A stretch of 64,000 nucleotides of DNA from Gordonia amicalis NBRC 100051 = JCM 11271 (GTDB taxonomy: Bacteria > Actinomycetota > Actinomycetes > Mycobacteriales > Mycobacteriaceae), in NCBI RefSeq assembly GCF_000332995.1, contig NZ_BANS01000009.1, positions 55,264-119,263 on the forward strand. Direction: 5' to 3'. The position numbers and the translations under genes were made by a program. Positions 54,743 through 63,916 of the stretch are shown one piece after another. A model generated the notes under the pieces. It was given only the letters and a program-made list of their open reading frames with translations, had not been told where the DNA came from and did not search any database. Position 1 is the first letter of the stretch. Each line of letters opens with the position of its first letter.

Positions 54743-55741
54743 ATGTTGACGAAGAAGAGTGTCAAGAAGCGCATCGCTGAGATACCCGGGGCGCGGTCGG
54801 CCCGTGACGAAGTAGAGATCGTGCGCGGGTACGTTGCTGACTGGCGTCGGTACCGTAGGTTCTCAGGCCGGGCGGAAGTCGACGATTACTCGGTTTGCGC
54901 ACGGGTCGTCATGGACTCCCACCGAATAGAAAAAGGACTGGCACTTCCGACACCGCGCAACTGGTTCGGTCGCGATGTGCTCGAGCGGCTTTCGGCGGCG
55001 GTGGGAGAACTGCCCAACAACGCGGACAGCCATGTTGTCCATGCCAGGAGCATGGCGTTGGGTGCGGTCGACGACTACTTCGGATATTTCGACGCTGTTT
55101 CCGGACCGGCGCCTGAATGGGCCGAAGAAGTCAGGAAGAAGTTTGCACTCTTCTTGGGCCTGGACGAACGTGAAGGTGGTATCAAGCCACTGTCCTCGTC
55201 TGCGCGCCAGACCGCCATAGACTTCAGCGAGTTTGTGTCTTCCCGCGAAAGCGTGCGTAGTTTCTCGGATCAAGTCGTGCCACTGTCGGAGATCGAGGCG
55301 GCGGCCACACTCGCTTCGACGTCTCCGTCGGTGTGTAACCGACAAGGGGCACTGTGCCGGATAGTCCCGCGTGGTCCGGAAGCAGACCGGATGCTGAAGC
55401 ACCAAAACGGAAATAAAGGTTTTGGTAGCGACGCAAGTCATGTCCTCTTGATCACCCATGATCTTCGGACGATGCTGACGCCCGGAGAACGTAATCAGGC
55501 ATACGTCGATGGCGGGCTGTACGCCATGACCCTGTTGTACGCGTTGCACGCGCGGGGTATCGGCGCGTGCTGCCTGAACTGGAGCGCAACCAAAGCGCAG
55601 GATTTTGGACTCCGGCGGGAGATCAACCTGCCAGATCATGAACTGGTCATCATGATGATCGCTGTCGGTTACCCGGCGGATGATGCTCGTGTGACGGTGT
55701 CCCCGCTACGCACGGACCGACACAAGGTCGGAATCTCGTGA
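54743..55741 (+). CDS. Nitroreductase-family protein in EPS operon
   Basis: 332 aa from the ATG at 54743 (AAAGGA 11 nt upstream; a TTG at 54734 is an alternative). Residues about 150-325 have the nitroreductase-like fold: SSRESVRSFSDQVVPLSEI for FMN phosphate binding, SPSVCNRQGALCRIV, YVDGGLYAMTLLYALHARGIGACCLNW and IAVGYPADD. The N-terminal 140 residues are specific and helical. Relatives occur in polysaccharide clusters with no settled reaction. It starts about 100 bp after the dehydrogenase and overlaps the acyltransferase. Confidence 0.82.
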   Translation: MLTKKSVKKRIAEIPGARSARDEVEIVRGYVADWRRYRRFSGRAEVDDYSVCARVVMDSHRIEKGLALPTPRNWFGRDVLERLSAAVGELPNNADSHVVHARSMALGAVDDYFGYFDAVSGPAPEWAEEVRKKFALFLGLDEREGGIKPLSSSARQTAIDFSEFVSSRESVRSFSDQVVPLSEIEAAATLASTSPSVCNRQGALCRIVPRGPEADRMLKHQNGNKGFGSDASHVLLITHDLRTMLTPGERNQAYVDGGLYAMTLLYALHARGIGACCLNWSATKAQDFGLRREINLPDHELVIMMIAVGYPADDARVTVSPLRTDRHKVGIS

Positions 55742-56316
55742 GTGTTTGGAGCAGGATTGCTTCCTACCTGGCCGCATGGATTGTGAATGGTCCAGGCGCG
55801 TCGTATTCGATTCCCCCCGTCCTACGACGTCGCCTCCTCCGATGGTCCGGAGCGGGAATTGGTGGGGCGCGCATACTTGCGGGCGGGACCTTTCGTGGTG
55901 ATCTTACGAACCTCACGATCGGGGACGGCGTATTCATCAACACAGGCGTCTCGATATTTCCGACTGGAGGTGTCGCTATCGGCGACAACGTTCATTTCGG
56001 CCCGAACTGCACTGTGATGACTGGGTCACACACGATCGGAGGATCGCGTCAGAGAGCGGCATCACCAACGCAGTACGCACCCGTGGTCATCGGCAGTGGC
56101 ACATGGCTCGGAGCGGCAGTGACGGTGTGCCCAGGTGTCACGATCGAAGAAGGTTGCGTGGTAGCTACGGGCGCAGTCGTGGTCGACGACCTACAGGCGA
56201 ACGGCCTTTATGCCGGCGTCCCCGCACGATTGAAGCGGCGTCTGCCGCCCGATGCAGGTGAGGACGGTAGATCCGTGGAGGCGATGGAAGTCGTTGCGAC
56301 CGGGGACAAGCAGTGA
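55738..56316 (+). CDS. Left-handed beta-helix (hexapeptide) acyltransferase
   Basis: 192 aa, GTG start overlapping the upstream stop as GTGA. Hexapeptide repeats run from about 50 to 165 (LTIGDGVFINTGVSIF, VAIGDNVHFGPNCTVMTGSH with the catalytic His, PVVIGSGTWLGAAVTVCPGVTIEEGCVVATGAVVV), ending NGLYAGVPARL. It is expected to transfer an acetyl group from acetyl-CoA to a sugar of the repeat unit in the cytoplasm. Confidence 0.92.
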   Translation: MSVWSRIASYLAAWIVNGPGASYSIPPVLRRRLLRWSGAGIGGARILAGGTFRGDLTNLTIGDGVFINTGVSIFPTGGVAIGDNVHFGPNCTVMTGSHTIGGSRQRAASPTQYAPVVIGSGTWLGAAVTVCPGVTIEEGCVVATGAVVVDDLQANGLYAGVPARLKRRLPPDAGEDGRSVEAMEVVATGDKQ

Positions 56317-57311
56317 CCGAACAACGGGAAATGGTGCACGGTCTCGATTGCGGTGCGGCGAGACGTCTCTTGCTTATCGCATCGACAGTTGGACACCTCG
56401 CGCAGTTGGACAGACTCGCGGAATCACTTGGTGCAGGTGAGAACTCTTTGTGGGTGACGTTCGACACCACCCAGAGCCGAGCATTGCTGCATGGACGAAA
56501 CGTGTTGTACGTGCCTTACATTGAACCGCGGGACGCTCGAACGGCCTTCACGGTCTACCGTCAGCTCGTCCGCGAGATTCCCCAATATATGCCGTTCGAC
56601 CAGGCGATCAGTACCGGCGCGGCGCTCGCGCTTCCCGGGTTGTTGGCTGCCCGCCGCCACGGGATACCCGCGCTCTATATCGAGAGTGTTTCTCGAACGG
56701 ACGGTCCGTCGCTCACCGGGAGGATGCTGGCGGCCAGTCGCGCGGTCGAGCTCGAGACGCAACATCCTAACTGGTCGACCCGGAGGTGGAAGCACCGCAG
56801 AACTGTCTTGGACTCGTACAAGAGTGTTGCTGGACATCACACGCTGGCGGCAGTCGGCCGTCCGGAGGGCGCGGCTCCCCGACTCTTCGTGACACTTGGG
56901 ACGATTCGTCCGTATAAGCAAGATTCGCTCATCGAGGCTTTGCTCCACAGCGGACTCGATCTGTCCGATACCGTGTGGCAGCTCGGGTCCAGCTTCAGGA
57001 CAGACCTACCTGGAGAAGTCCATCGAGCGCTGGACAGCGAAGAGATGGACAAGAACATCCTCGCAGCGGACGTTGTGATCACGCACGCAGGCGTCGGCAG
57101 CATCATGCGGATACTGGAGCTGGGCCGGTATCCGGTGGTGGTTCCGCGTCGTCGCTCACGAGGAGAGCACGTCGATGACCATCAGACCCAGATTGCAAAC
57201 TTGGTGCGGCGCTTGGACCTTGCCGAAGTTGTTGAAGCACCGGATCTCGTTGTCGACAACATTTGGCGAGCAATGGAAAAGAAAGTGATCACAGCGGAGG
57301 CCGGACAGTGA
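56313..57311 (+). CDS. Glycosyltransferase with fused Alg14-like and Alg13-like halves
   Basis: 332 aa, GTG start overlapping as GTGA. The N-terminal half resembles Alg14/PssD-type acceptor-binding proteins (LLLIASTVGHLAQLDRLAE, WVTFDTTQSRALL, SRTDGPSLTGRML). The C-terminal half (from about 185) resembles GT28/Alg13/PssE donor-binding domains (RLFVTLGTIRPYKQDSLI, DVVITHAGVGSIMRILELG, VVVPRRRSRGEHVDDHQTQIA). These halves are usually two proteins; here they are one chain. It probably adds the second sugar to the lipid-linked intermediate. Confidence 0.88.
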   Translation: MTEQREMVHGLDCGAARRLLLIASTVGHLAQLDRLAESLGAGENSLWVTFDTTQSRALLHGRNVLYVPYIEPRDARTAFTVYRQLVREIPQYMPFDQAISTGAALALPGLLAARRHGIPALYIESVSRTDGPSLTGRMLAASRAVELETQHPNWSTRRWKHRRTVLDSYKSVAGHHTLAAVGRPEGAAPRLFVTLGTIRPYKQDSLIEALLHSGLDLSDTVWQLGSSFRTDLPGEVHRALDSEEMDKNILAADVVITHAGVGSIMRILELGRYPVVVPRRRSRGEHVDDHQTQIANLVRRLDLAEVVEAPDLVVDNIWRAMEKKVITAEAGQ

Positions 57312-58315
57312 TCGTGAGTTGGGTGCGGACACACGGCAGAAGCAAAGCCATCGCTGAACAGCTGGACATCCCCGCAGTGTTTTTGTCAGAAGCTACCGCG
57401 CGGAAACCGGCTCCTTCGAAGTATCTGTATGCCGCGATCGACACGGTCCGTGAGGTCCGAAGGAACAGGCCTCGGTTCATAATCTTGATGCTGCCGCCGT
57501 TTCCGTTGCTGTTGCTGGTGCGCGTGTTATTCCCGCGCACCCCCGTAATCGGAGACCTCCACACGGGCGTGTTCCTGAACCCTAAGTGGCGTCCTTTCCT
57601 CCGGCCCACCCTCTTCCTGTTACGCGGAGGAACCTGTGTGGTCACCAATCATCCTCTGCAGGCCCGATGCAATCGAGCTGGACTGGAGGCCATCGTCCTC
57701 CATGATCCGCTCCCTAACAGCATTCCGGAGATCGACCGCGAGACGCTCTCGGACGGGCGACAGGTCGTTCTCTGCCCGTTGGGGTATGCGAACGACGAAC
57801 CTATCGAAGAACTGCTTAGAGCTGCGGAGGACTTGGCAGCGGATGGTGTCCAGTTCAGGTTGACCGGCCGGGCACCTGGTTCCGTCAAAAATGCGGCACC
57901 ACCGAACGTGAAGTTCACTGGCTATCTCACGAACAGTGATTACGATGCGGAGCTGGCAAACTGCGACGTGGTGATGGCACTCACGACGAGAGACCACACC
58001 ATGCAGAGAGCTGGGTACGAGGCGATCGCGGCCGCCAAGCCGCAAGTTACGGCAGACTTCAAAGTGCTGCGTGACTTCCACGCGGATGCCGCGATTTATG
58101 TCGACCCGCACAGCCACGCAGATATCGCACGGGGAGTTCGCGAAGCCTTGAGTAACTCGGGGGCGATCACTGCTAGGGTTCGCCGACGTTTCGAACAGGT
58201 TCTGGCCGACCAGTCGCTTGCAGTCGAAGAGTTGCGGCGCGCCGTCAAGTCCGCCGAAGGGAAGAGCAACCGAGCAACGGGCGGCATAAGCCGCCTTCCA
58301 TGGGGCGCGTCTTGA
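57308..58315 (+). CDS. GT4-like glycosyltransferase
   Basis: 335 aa, GTG start overlapping as GTGA. The GT-B-like pattern includes FIILMLPPFPLLLLVRVLF, VIGDLHTGVFLNPKWRPF, a nucleotide-sugar side VVLCPLGYANDEPIEELLRAAEDL, FTGYLTNSDYDAELANCDVVMAL and the acidic AGYEAIAAAKPQVTADF (E-x7-type motif region). It transfers a further sugar of the repeat unit at the cytoplasmic membrane face. Its 3' end overlaps the Wzy-like gene by 16 bp. Confidence 0.85.
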   Translation: MIVSWVRTHGRSKAIAEQLDIPAVFLSEATARKPAPSKYLYAAIDTVREVRRNRPRFIILMLPPFPLLLLVRVLFPRTPVIGDLHTGVFLNPKWRPFLRPTLFLLRGGTCVVTNHPLQARCNRAGLEAIVLHDPLPNSIPEIDRETLSDGRQVVLCPLGYANDEPIEELLRAAEDLAADGVQFRLTGRAPGSVKNAAPPNVKFTGYLTNSDYDAELANCDVVMALTTRDHTMQRAGYEAIAAAKPQVTADFKVLRDFHADAAIYVDPHSHADIARGVREALSNSGAITARVRRRFEQVLADQSLAVEELRRAVKSAEGKSNRATGGISRLPWGAS

Positions 58316-59706
58316 GCCAATCCGAAGTTTCGACGATGGGCAGGGACACTATGGCTGGTTATTCAGCGTCGACAAAGGAGTCCTTCCGTCAAGGTACGGG
58401 TCACGGTGTCGTAAAGCGTCCGGCCGTCCCGTGGACCCACTTTCTCGCGCTATTGATCGCCTTGATGCCCCTGCTTTCGGGAACGCGTCGTGGGCTTATC
58501 GTGCCGGGCCTCAAACTCTCCGAAATCCTCGCGATCCTACTGGTCGTAGGGTTTTTGATCGCAGGTGCCAGAATTTTGTCGGTTGGGCCCCTCGCTGTGG
58601 GCATCGCGGGGTACATTCTCAGCCTCTTCGTGGCCACCGCTTACCACCAGTTTCTCGACCCGACACTGGGGAACTTCAGCTTCGTTTCCGTGTGTTTCGG
58701 CCCGTTGGCGCTGCTCGCGATCTACTTCGCTGCGCTGTACGGAAGAGCGGTACCCGATCTGCCGCGGCTCGCCATAAGGTACGTCCTCGTAGGCTGCGCC
58801 TTGATGGGAGTGCTTGGCCTGCTGCAAGCGTTGCGTGTGACACCGGTTCTCTGGATGACGTCCACCCTCACAGGTAGCACCCGCATCATAGATCCACTCA
58901 ACTGGAAGATCAGCAGGAGTATCGGGCTGTTCAACTCGTGGCATGCATACGCGAGCATTATGGCGCTCGCGTTAGTGCTACTAGTAGTCGGATGGGCCCG
59001 AAACCAAAGTGTGTTCGATAGCCGCATCATTCAAGGGTTGTGTGGTGTGGGTATCCTGATCGGGCTTGGATCGGCGCTGACTTTCGACATGATGGCTGTT
59101 GCGTTCGCGGCAGCGATTGTCGCGGTTGGAATCAGGAGGGCGGCCAGAGTCGCGGTGGGGGCGCTCGTCGCGGCGGTTGTGGTTGCGCTTTCCACTCCGC
59201 TCGGGGATCTGTTCTCGCAGCGCGTCGTCGAGCAACAGTCGACTTCGTCTCGCGACTCGATTCTTCCTCAGACGATCGCTTTTCGACTCGAGGTGTGGAA
59301 GAACGACTATTTGCCATTGTTTGTGGAGAACGTGATATTCGGGCATGGGCCGATACGAAGTACTGACCGGGTCTTTGCCTATGTTGAGTCTCAGTACCTC
59401 TCGGTTCTTGTCGCCGGTGGTCTGGTCGCTTTCGCGGGGTTCGTCGCGATGTTCGGTAGTCTCATGTACCAACTTCGATCCCGAACCAAGCAGGACTTCC
59501 CGAGCACGAGCGACTCGAACTTTGATGCCCTCCGGCGCGCGGGCTTCACCTTTTCAGCTTTCGCACTCGTCGCGATGTTGATCCACCCGTATATGCGTGA
59601 CGCCGGGTCCTCGCAGCTGCTGGTGGTGTTGGCGGCGTTAGTTGGTTCAGGCCCAGTAGTCAGGCTCCAGGGAATGGACCAGCCCTATTGGCGGCGTAGC
59701 CCATGA
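58300..59706 (+). CDS. Wzy-like polysaccharide polymerase (O-antigen ligase/polymerase family)
   Basis: 468 aa with about 11-12 membrane helices and a large extracytoplasmic loop at about 310-360 (VVEQQSTSSRDSILPQTIAFRLEVWKNDYLP, VIFGHGPIRSTD), the usual Wzy/WaaL loop with Arg and the GHGP motif. Start codon candidates are the ATG at 58300, the TTG at 58312 (TTGA overlap) and the ATG at 58336; no ribosome site decides. It likely polymerises the flipped repeat units. Its stop overlaps the next start as ATGA. Confidence 0.85.
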   Translation: MGRVLSQSEVSTMGRDTMAGYSASTKESFRQGTGHGVVKRPAVPWTHFLALLIALMPLLSGTRRGLIVPGLKLSEILAILLVVGFLIAGARILSVGPLAVGIAGYILSLFVATAYHQFLDPTLGNFSFVSVCFGPLALLAIYFAALYGRAVPDLPRLAIRYVLVGCALMGVLGLLQALRVTPVLWMTSTLTGSTRIIDPLNWKISRSIGLFNSWHAYASIMALALVLLVVGWARNQSVFDSRIIQGLCGVGILIGLGSALTFDMMAVAFAAAIVAVGIRRAARVAVGALVAAVVVALSTPLGDLFSQRVVEQQSTSSRDSILPQTIAFRLEVWKNDYLPLFVENVIFGHGPIRSTDRVFAYVESQYLSVLVAGGLVAFAGFVAMFGSLMYQLRSRTKQDFPSTSDSNFDALRRAGFTFSAFALVAMLIHPYMRDAGSSQLLVVLAALVGSGPVVRLQGMDQPYWRRSP

Positions 59707-60956
59707 CGACCCTGCAAGTGAAGCGCCGCCCGGTTGGTCGGTTGTCGGTCGCAGTCGGAGTGCAGATCTGTTCCAATGCGTCGAATTTCCTTCTGACAAT
59801 GGCTGTGGCTCGCGCCATGACTACAGATGCCGTGGGTGTCTACGCCGTGATCATGTCGGTCACGGGCATCCTCGTCGGACTCGTGCGCGCGTACACCGGC
59901 GAACCGATCTCGTTTGGCGAGAGAGCTGTTGCTGACTTGGAAGCGCGTGGGAGGGCGCAGCGGGCTGTGGCCAGCTCGTTGGTTCTCGGAGTGTGCACGG
60001 TCCTTCTGGTAACACCTCTTATGTTGGTGGCTCTGCCGGATTACAAGGACGCCGTCGTCTTCTTCGCGGTCTTTGCTCCGTTCGCTATCGCGCAGGACTG
60101 TCTTCGCTTCGTGCTAGTGGCCGGTGGTCATTTGACTCGTGCACTCGCGTCCGAGGCGACATGGTTGCTGACTCAGACGGCATTTCTGTTGCTGCTACTG
60201 TCTTTCGACTCACTGTCGGCGATGATCAGTGCCTGGGGCGTGGGTGCCATTGCCGCTTTCATTGTCGGGCTTCGAGCCTACGGCTTCAGACTCCCATTCC
60301 GGTCGACGTGGTCTTGGTTGGGGCTCCTGCGACGTCCGGGTAGCTTCTACATGCTTGACTACGTAGTGGCGGGTGGCCTTACACAAGCCGCAATCCTGAT
60401 CGTGGGTGCAGTCTCCGGACTCGATGCCGCCGGCGTAGTCCGGGTAGCAATGCTCCTGTTGACCCCGGCTTCCGTGCTGTTCGTTGGTCTTGTTTTCGCT
60501 CTTGGCCCGGTGTGTGCAAGAGCGGCAGGCAGCGGGAACATCAAACGGTTGAAGAAGGTCCCGTTCGCTCTGGCCGGCACGGTGTTCGGCGTGATTGTGG
60601 TGTATCTGTCGGTTGCGCTCGTTGTTCCGAGTTCGTGGTGGTCCATAATTGGTGGGGACTCCACCGATGCCGCACTGAATATTCTGCCGCTGGCTGCTTT
60701 GGCTCTCGCGTTGAACTCGGCCAGTGTGGGTCCGGGGTTATCGTTGCGTGCGATTGGGCAAGTGTCGAAATCATCAATCGTCAAGTTGGTGGCGGCGCCC
60801 TTTACGTTGATCGCTGTTGCGTTTGGTTCCTTCATTGGGGGTGCAGGCGGATCGCAGGTAGGTCTGGCGCTCGGAACTGGCGCTAGAACTTGCGTTACAT
60901 CGGTCGTGGCGACTCGTTTGATCCGAGCTGAGGAGCGTCGTTTGAATGTCGGATAA
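59703..60956 (+). CDS. Wzx-like polysaccharide flippase
   Basis: 417 aa, ATGA overlap with the polymerase gene. About twelve membrane helices arranged as in the MOP superfamily (VAVGVQICSNASNFLLTMAVARAM at the first helix, FYMLDYVVAGGLTQAAILIVGAVSG at the seventh). The N-terminal motif ANASN-like SNASNFL and the VYAVIMSVTGIL second helix are typical. It should move lipid-linked repeat units to the outer face for the Wzy-like polymerase. Confidence 0.87.
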   Translation: MTTLQVKRRPVGRLSVAVGVQICSNASNFLLTMAVARAMTTDAVGVYAVIMSVTGILVGLVRAYTGEPISFGERAVADLEARGRAQRAVASSLVLGVCTVLLVTPLMLVALPDYKDAVVFFAVFAPFAIAQDCLRFVLVAGGHLTRALASEATWLLTQTAFLLLLLSFDSLSAMISAWGVGAIAAFIVGLRAYGFRLPFRSTWSWLGLLRRPGSFYMLDYVVAGGLTQAAILIVGAVSGLDAAGVVRVAMLLLTPASVLFVGLVFALGPVCARAAGSGNIKRLKKVPFALAGTVFGVIVVYLSVALVVPSSWWSIIGGDSTDAALNILPLAALALALNSASVGPGLSLRAIGQVSKSSIVKLVAAPFTLIAVAFGSFIGGAGGSQVGLALGTGARTCVTSVVATRLIRAEERRLNVG

Positions 60957-62283
60957 GAATTCAAAATCACTTAAGTTCCGTGTCAAGAATGGCGCTCGAA
61001 CTGCTCTCGATCGCCCGTCGGCATTCTTCTTGATCGACGCTGTAAATCGGCTCGCATCCGCAGCTGGGCGAAGTTTGGGCAGGCTGTCGAATTCGAGAAC
61101 TTCTTGCTCCGAGAGTGGCCGTGTGGTGATTCTGGCGCCTCCTGGTGGAGGAAATATCGGCGACCAGGCCCTCGTCGAGTCGGCCATCTGGAACGCGGAT
61201 GGCCCGGTTACCCTGATTGTCAGGGCGAGAACAGACTTCGAGTTACCGGAGTGGCTGGCTAGTCGTGATCTGAGAATGCTGGTTCTACCCGACCTCGTCT
61301 ACGGCGTGGGGCCACACCACCTGCGAGACATGTACATGCTCGGTAGGTATGCCACAGAGTGTTCGAGAGTCATGATTGTCGGTGCTGACATTATGGACGG
61401 CAATTACAATCTTGTGGCGTCTCTGAATAGATGGTCCGTAGCGAACTTATTCGGTCGGCTGCCAATAAGTACCTCGGTTCTCGGCTTCAGTTGGAGCGAG
61501 TCGGCCCGGCCGTCGTGCGTCAGGGCCGCTCGCACCGTTGGCACGCGTTGTGACTTGTGGTTGCGGGATCCTGTTTCACTATCCCGCATAGCCGCAGTCG
61601 GCGTTGGGGGCGCAAACCTATGCGCGGACATTGTCTTTGCTCATCCCGCGCCCTCCCTTCCCGCGTCCTTCAGAGTTGTTCCTGAGCATCTGGAGGAGTT
61701 TATCGCCGCCAACCCGCGATACGTGGTTGTTAACATGAGCGGGCTCGTCGGCGGCGATGACCGTTTGCTCGGTCACTATGTGCGGGTCGTTGAGCAACTG
61801 AGGGTCGCTGGGATCGGGGTGATCCTGCTTCCACACGTCGTTCGATCAACGAATAGCGACAACGTCTACCTACAAGAACTCGCCGCGCGGTTTGATGATC
61901 CCGGCATTACTCTCGTCCATGAATTGTTGACTCCGTCGCAGATTTTCGAGGTCTGTCGTCTCGGACTTGCGGTCTTGACAGGTCGAATGCACCTCGCGGT
62001 CTTGGCTTCGCTCTCGGGTACCCCGTCGTCAACATTATCCACCCAGGGAAAGGTTGCTGGCTTGTATGAGCACCTTCGTTCGCCGGAAGGCGCGATCGAA
62101 GTCCACTCCGATGTCAGCGTGGCATTTCTCTCCCGTATCGAGCTTGCTCAGAACGGAACCGGGCGTATCGACGATGAACTGCGTCGGCGACTGAAGGAGT
62201 TGGCGATGAAATCGTTTGCTATGCCGCCACTTCGTTTGGACACCCCGGAACCCGTAGATTCTTTTCGTGAGCGCGCTTTGTAG
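60946..62283 (+). CDS. Polysaccharide pyruvyl transferase
   Basis: 445 aa, start overlapping the flippase by 11 bp. Pyruvyltransferase family (CsaB/WcaK type): VVILAPPGGGNIGDQALVESA near 60-80, MIVGADIMDGNYN, SVLGFSWSES, CDLWLRDPVSLS, VVNMSGLV, VILLPHVVRS and the conserved LTGRMHLAVLASLSGTP near 345-362. It adds a ketal-linked pyruvate from PEP to a sugar, giving an acidic decoration. The first 45 residues are a basic extension. Confidence 0.9.
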   Translation: MSDKNSKSLKFRVKNGARTALDRPSAFFLIDAVNRLASAAGRSLGRLSNSRTSCSESGRVVILAPPGGGNIGDQALVESAIWNADGPVTLIVRARTDFELPEWLASRDLRMLVLPDLVYGVGPHHLRDMYMLGRYATECSRVMIVGADIMDGNYNLVASLNRWSVANLFGRLPISTSVLGFSWSESARPSCVRAARTVGTRCDLWLRDPVSLSRIAAVGVGGANLCADIVFAHPAPSLPASFRVVPEHLEEFIAANPRYVVVNMSGLVGGDDRLLGHYVRVVEQLRVAGIGVILLPHVVRSTNSDNVYLQELAARFDDPGITLVHELLTPSQIFEVCRLGLAVLTGRMHLAVLASLSGTPSSTLSTQGKVAGLYEHLRSPEGAIEVHSDVSVAFLSRIELAQNGTGRIDDELRRRLKELAMKSFAMPPLRLDTPEPVDSFRERAL

Positions 62284-62293
62284 TCCATAGCAG

Positions 62294-62321
62294 GCGATGC
62301 CTGGAGTCGGTTGGGCATCGC
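62294..62321. other. Hairpin between pyruvyltransferase and Wzz/BY-kinase genes
   Basis: An 8-bp perfect stem (62294-62301 with 62314-62321, GCGATGCC/GGCATCGC) and a 12-nt loop lie 10 bp after the stop at 62283. There is no U tract, so it may be a partial terminator or mRNA-processing structure before the kinase gene. Confidence 0.4.
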
Positions 62322-62382
62322 GTCTATAGAGTTTCAGAGGTCAACGGAACTCTGACCACACCCATGTACCTGGAGGAAGATC

Positions 62383-63876
62383 TTGACGAGTAGCAGCAAC
62401 ACCCCGGAAGGCGCGTCGACTGCGCGCTCGTTATCCGTTGACCACCTACGGTTTCTGTTCGTTCGGAACTGGTGGATCGTTGCCGTGTCCGGAGCAGTGC
62501 TCGGCTGCCTCGGCCTCGGCTACTGCCTTGTGCAAACTCCCATGTACGTATCGTCCGCCACCTTATATGTCACCTCTGGTACCGAAGCCGACGCGCAGAG
62601 TGCGTATCAGGGTTCGCTGGCTTCCCAGCAGCGCGTCGCTTCTTACGCGGAACTCGTCGACTCGGATGTGATCATTCGAAACGCGTTGGACGACTCGGGC
62701 CTGCAGATTAGCGTCGACGACGCTCGCGAGGCCCTTTCAGCGGCGAGTAATCCTGACACCGTGTTGCTAAGCATTTCGGCGGAGAACAGCGACCCAGCCA
62801 TCGCGACGACGCTCGCGAACAGCGTCGCAGAGGCGATGACGGCGTATGTCACCACTTTGGAGCAGCCCAACGAGGCAAGCCAACCGTTAGCCAAGTTGAC
62901 CGTCGTATCGCCTGCAGTTCAGCCCCAGGATCCGTTTTCGCCGCGTACCGCGCGAAACACAGTCCTCGCAGTCTTGGTTGGTTTCGTACTGGGCGTTCTG
63001 ATCGCAGTCCTGCGGGAGCGCTTCGACACTCGGCTTCGCAATGGCGAGGAAGTCCAAAGAACAGTGCCCTCGGCCGTTCTCGCCGAGATTCCCTCAGAGA
63101 ACACCCTCGATGGGCACCCGGTCATCGACTTCTCGGTCGGTTCATCCCGAGCGGCAGAGGGATACCGCCGACTCAGGACCAACCTTGCGTTCGTGAGTGT
63201 GGACCAGCCACCGCGGTGCATCTTGGTCACGAGCCCTGGGCCTGGGGAAGGCAAGACCACGACGTCGCTGAACTTGGCCGCAGCACTGGCAGAAGATGGA
63301 AACCGGGTCGTCCTAGTAGACGCAGACCTGCGTCGTCCGTCTGTCGCCCGGCGTCTCGGCCTGACCGGAGCGATCGGTTTGACAAGCTTTCTCCGCGGCG
63401 ATGGAGTGATTTCTGATTTCGTACAATCCGGTCCGGTGGAGCAGTTGGACGTGCTCGTGGCGGGTGCGCTACCTCCTAATCCTGCGGAGCTGCTCGGATC
63501 GCAACGGGCCAAGGACGGCATGGAGGCCCTGCAGGCAAGTTACGACTTTGTCATTATGGATACCCCTCCGGTTCTTCCTGTTGCTGACGCTGCGATTTTG
63601 TCGCAGTACGTGGATGGTGCGCTCGTCGTTGTGCGCGCCGGACGCACCAGGTCGCAGGATCTCGCAACCGCCTTTGACTCACTCCTTGCGGCGAAAGCCT
63701 CAATCGCGGGCGTTGTACTGAACGACGTCTCGGCGCATGATTCGCGCTACGTGTACTACTCATACGAGCAGGTGAGCTCGCCTGGCCGCTCAGTTGGTCA
63801 GTCCAGCGTCGCGGATACGGCAAATGTTGATGGAGGCAACCTCCGTGTAGGAAGCGCACCAGGGTCCCTGACATAG
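62383..63876 (+). CDS. Wzz-type chain-length regulator fused to BY-kinase
   Basis: 497 aa, TTG start with GGAGGA upstream. The N-terminal Wzz domain has two membrane helices (about 27-47, WWIVAVSGAVLGCLGLGY; about 188-207, VLAVLVGFVLGVLIAVL). The cytoplasmic tyrosine autokinase domain has Walker A TSPGPGEGKTTTSLNLAAAL, Walker A' VVLVDADLRRPS and Walker B VIMDTPPVLPVAD. A tyrosine cluster (YVYYSYEQ) near residue 453 is the expected autophosphorylation site. It controls polymer length and export. Both halves are in one chain, as in proteobacterial enzymes. Confidence 0.93.
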   Translation: MTSSSNTPEGASTARSLSVDHLRFLFVRNWWIVAVSGAVLGCLGLGYCLVQTPMYVSSATLYVTSGTEADAQSAYQGSLASQQRVASYAELVDSDVIIRNALDDSGLQISVDDAREALSAASNPDTVLLSISAENSDPAIATTLANSVAEAMTAYVTTLEQPNEASQPLAKLTVVSPAVQPQDPFSPRTARNTVLAVLVGFVLGVLIAVLRERFDTRLRNGEEVQRTVPSAVLAEIPSENTLDGHPVIDFSVGSSRAAEGYRRLRTNLAFVSVDQPPRCILVTSPGPGEGKTTTSLNLAAALAEDGNRVVLVDADLRRPSVARRLGLTGAIGLTSFLRGDGVISDFVQSGPVEQLDVLVAGALPPNPAELLGSQRAKDGMEALQASYDFVIMDTPPVLPVADAAILSQYVDGALVVVRAGRTRSQDLATAFDSLLAAKASIAGVVLNDVSAHDSRYVYYSYEQVSSPGRSVGQSSVADTANVDGGNLRVGSAPGSLT

Positions 63877-63896
63877 CAGTCATCGCGTTCGACGCG

Positions 63897-63916
63897 CTCC
63901 TTGTATGAACAAGGAG
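63897..63916 (+). other. Hairpin enclosing the start codon of the last gene
   Basis: CTCCTTGT (63897-63904) and ACAAGGAG (63909-63916) form a perfect 8-bp stem with the loop ATGA, which contains the proposed start ATG at 63905. The AAGGAG of the 3' arm could alternatively serve as ribosome site for the in-frame GTG at 63920. Confidence 0.6.
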
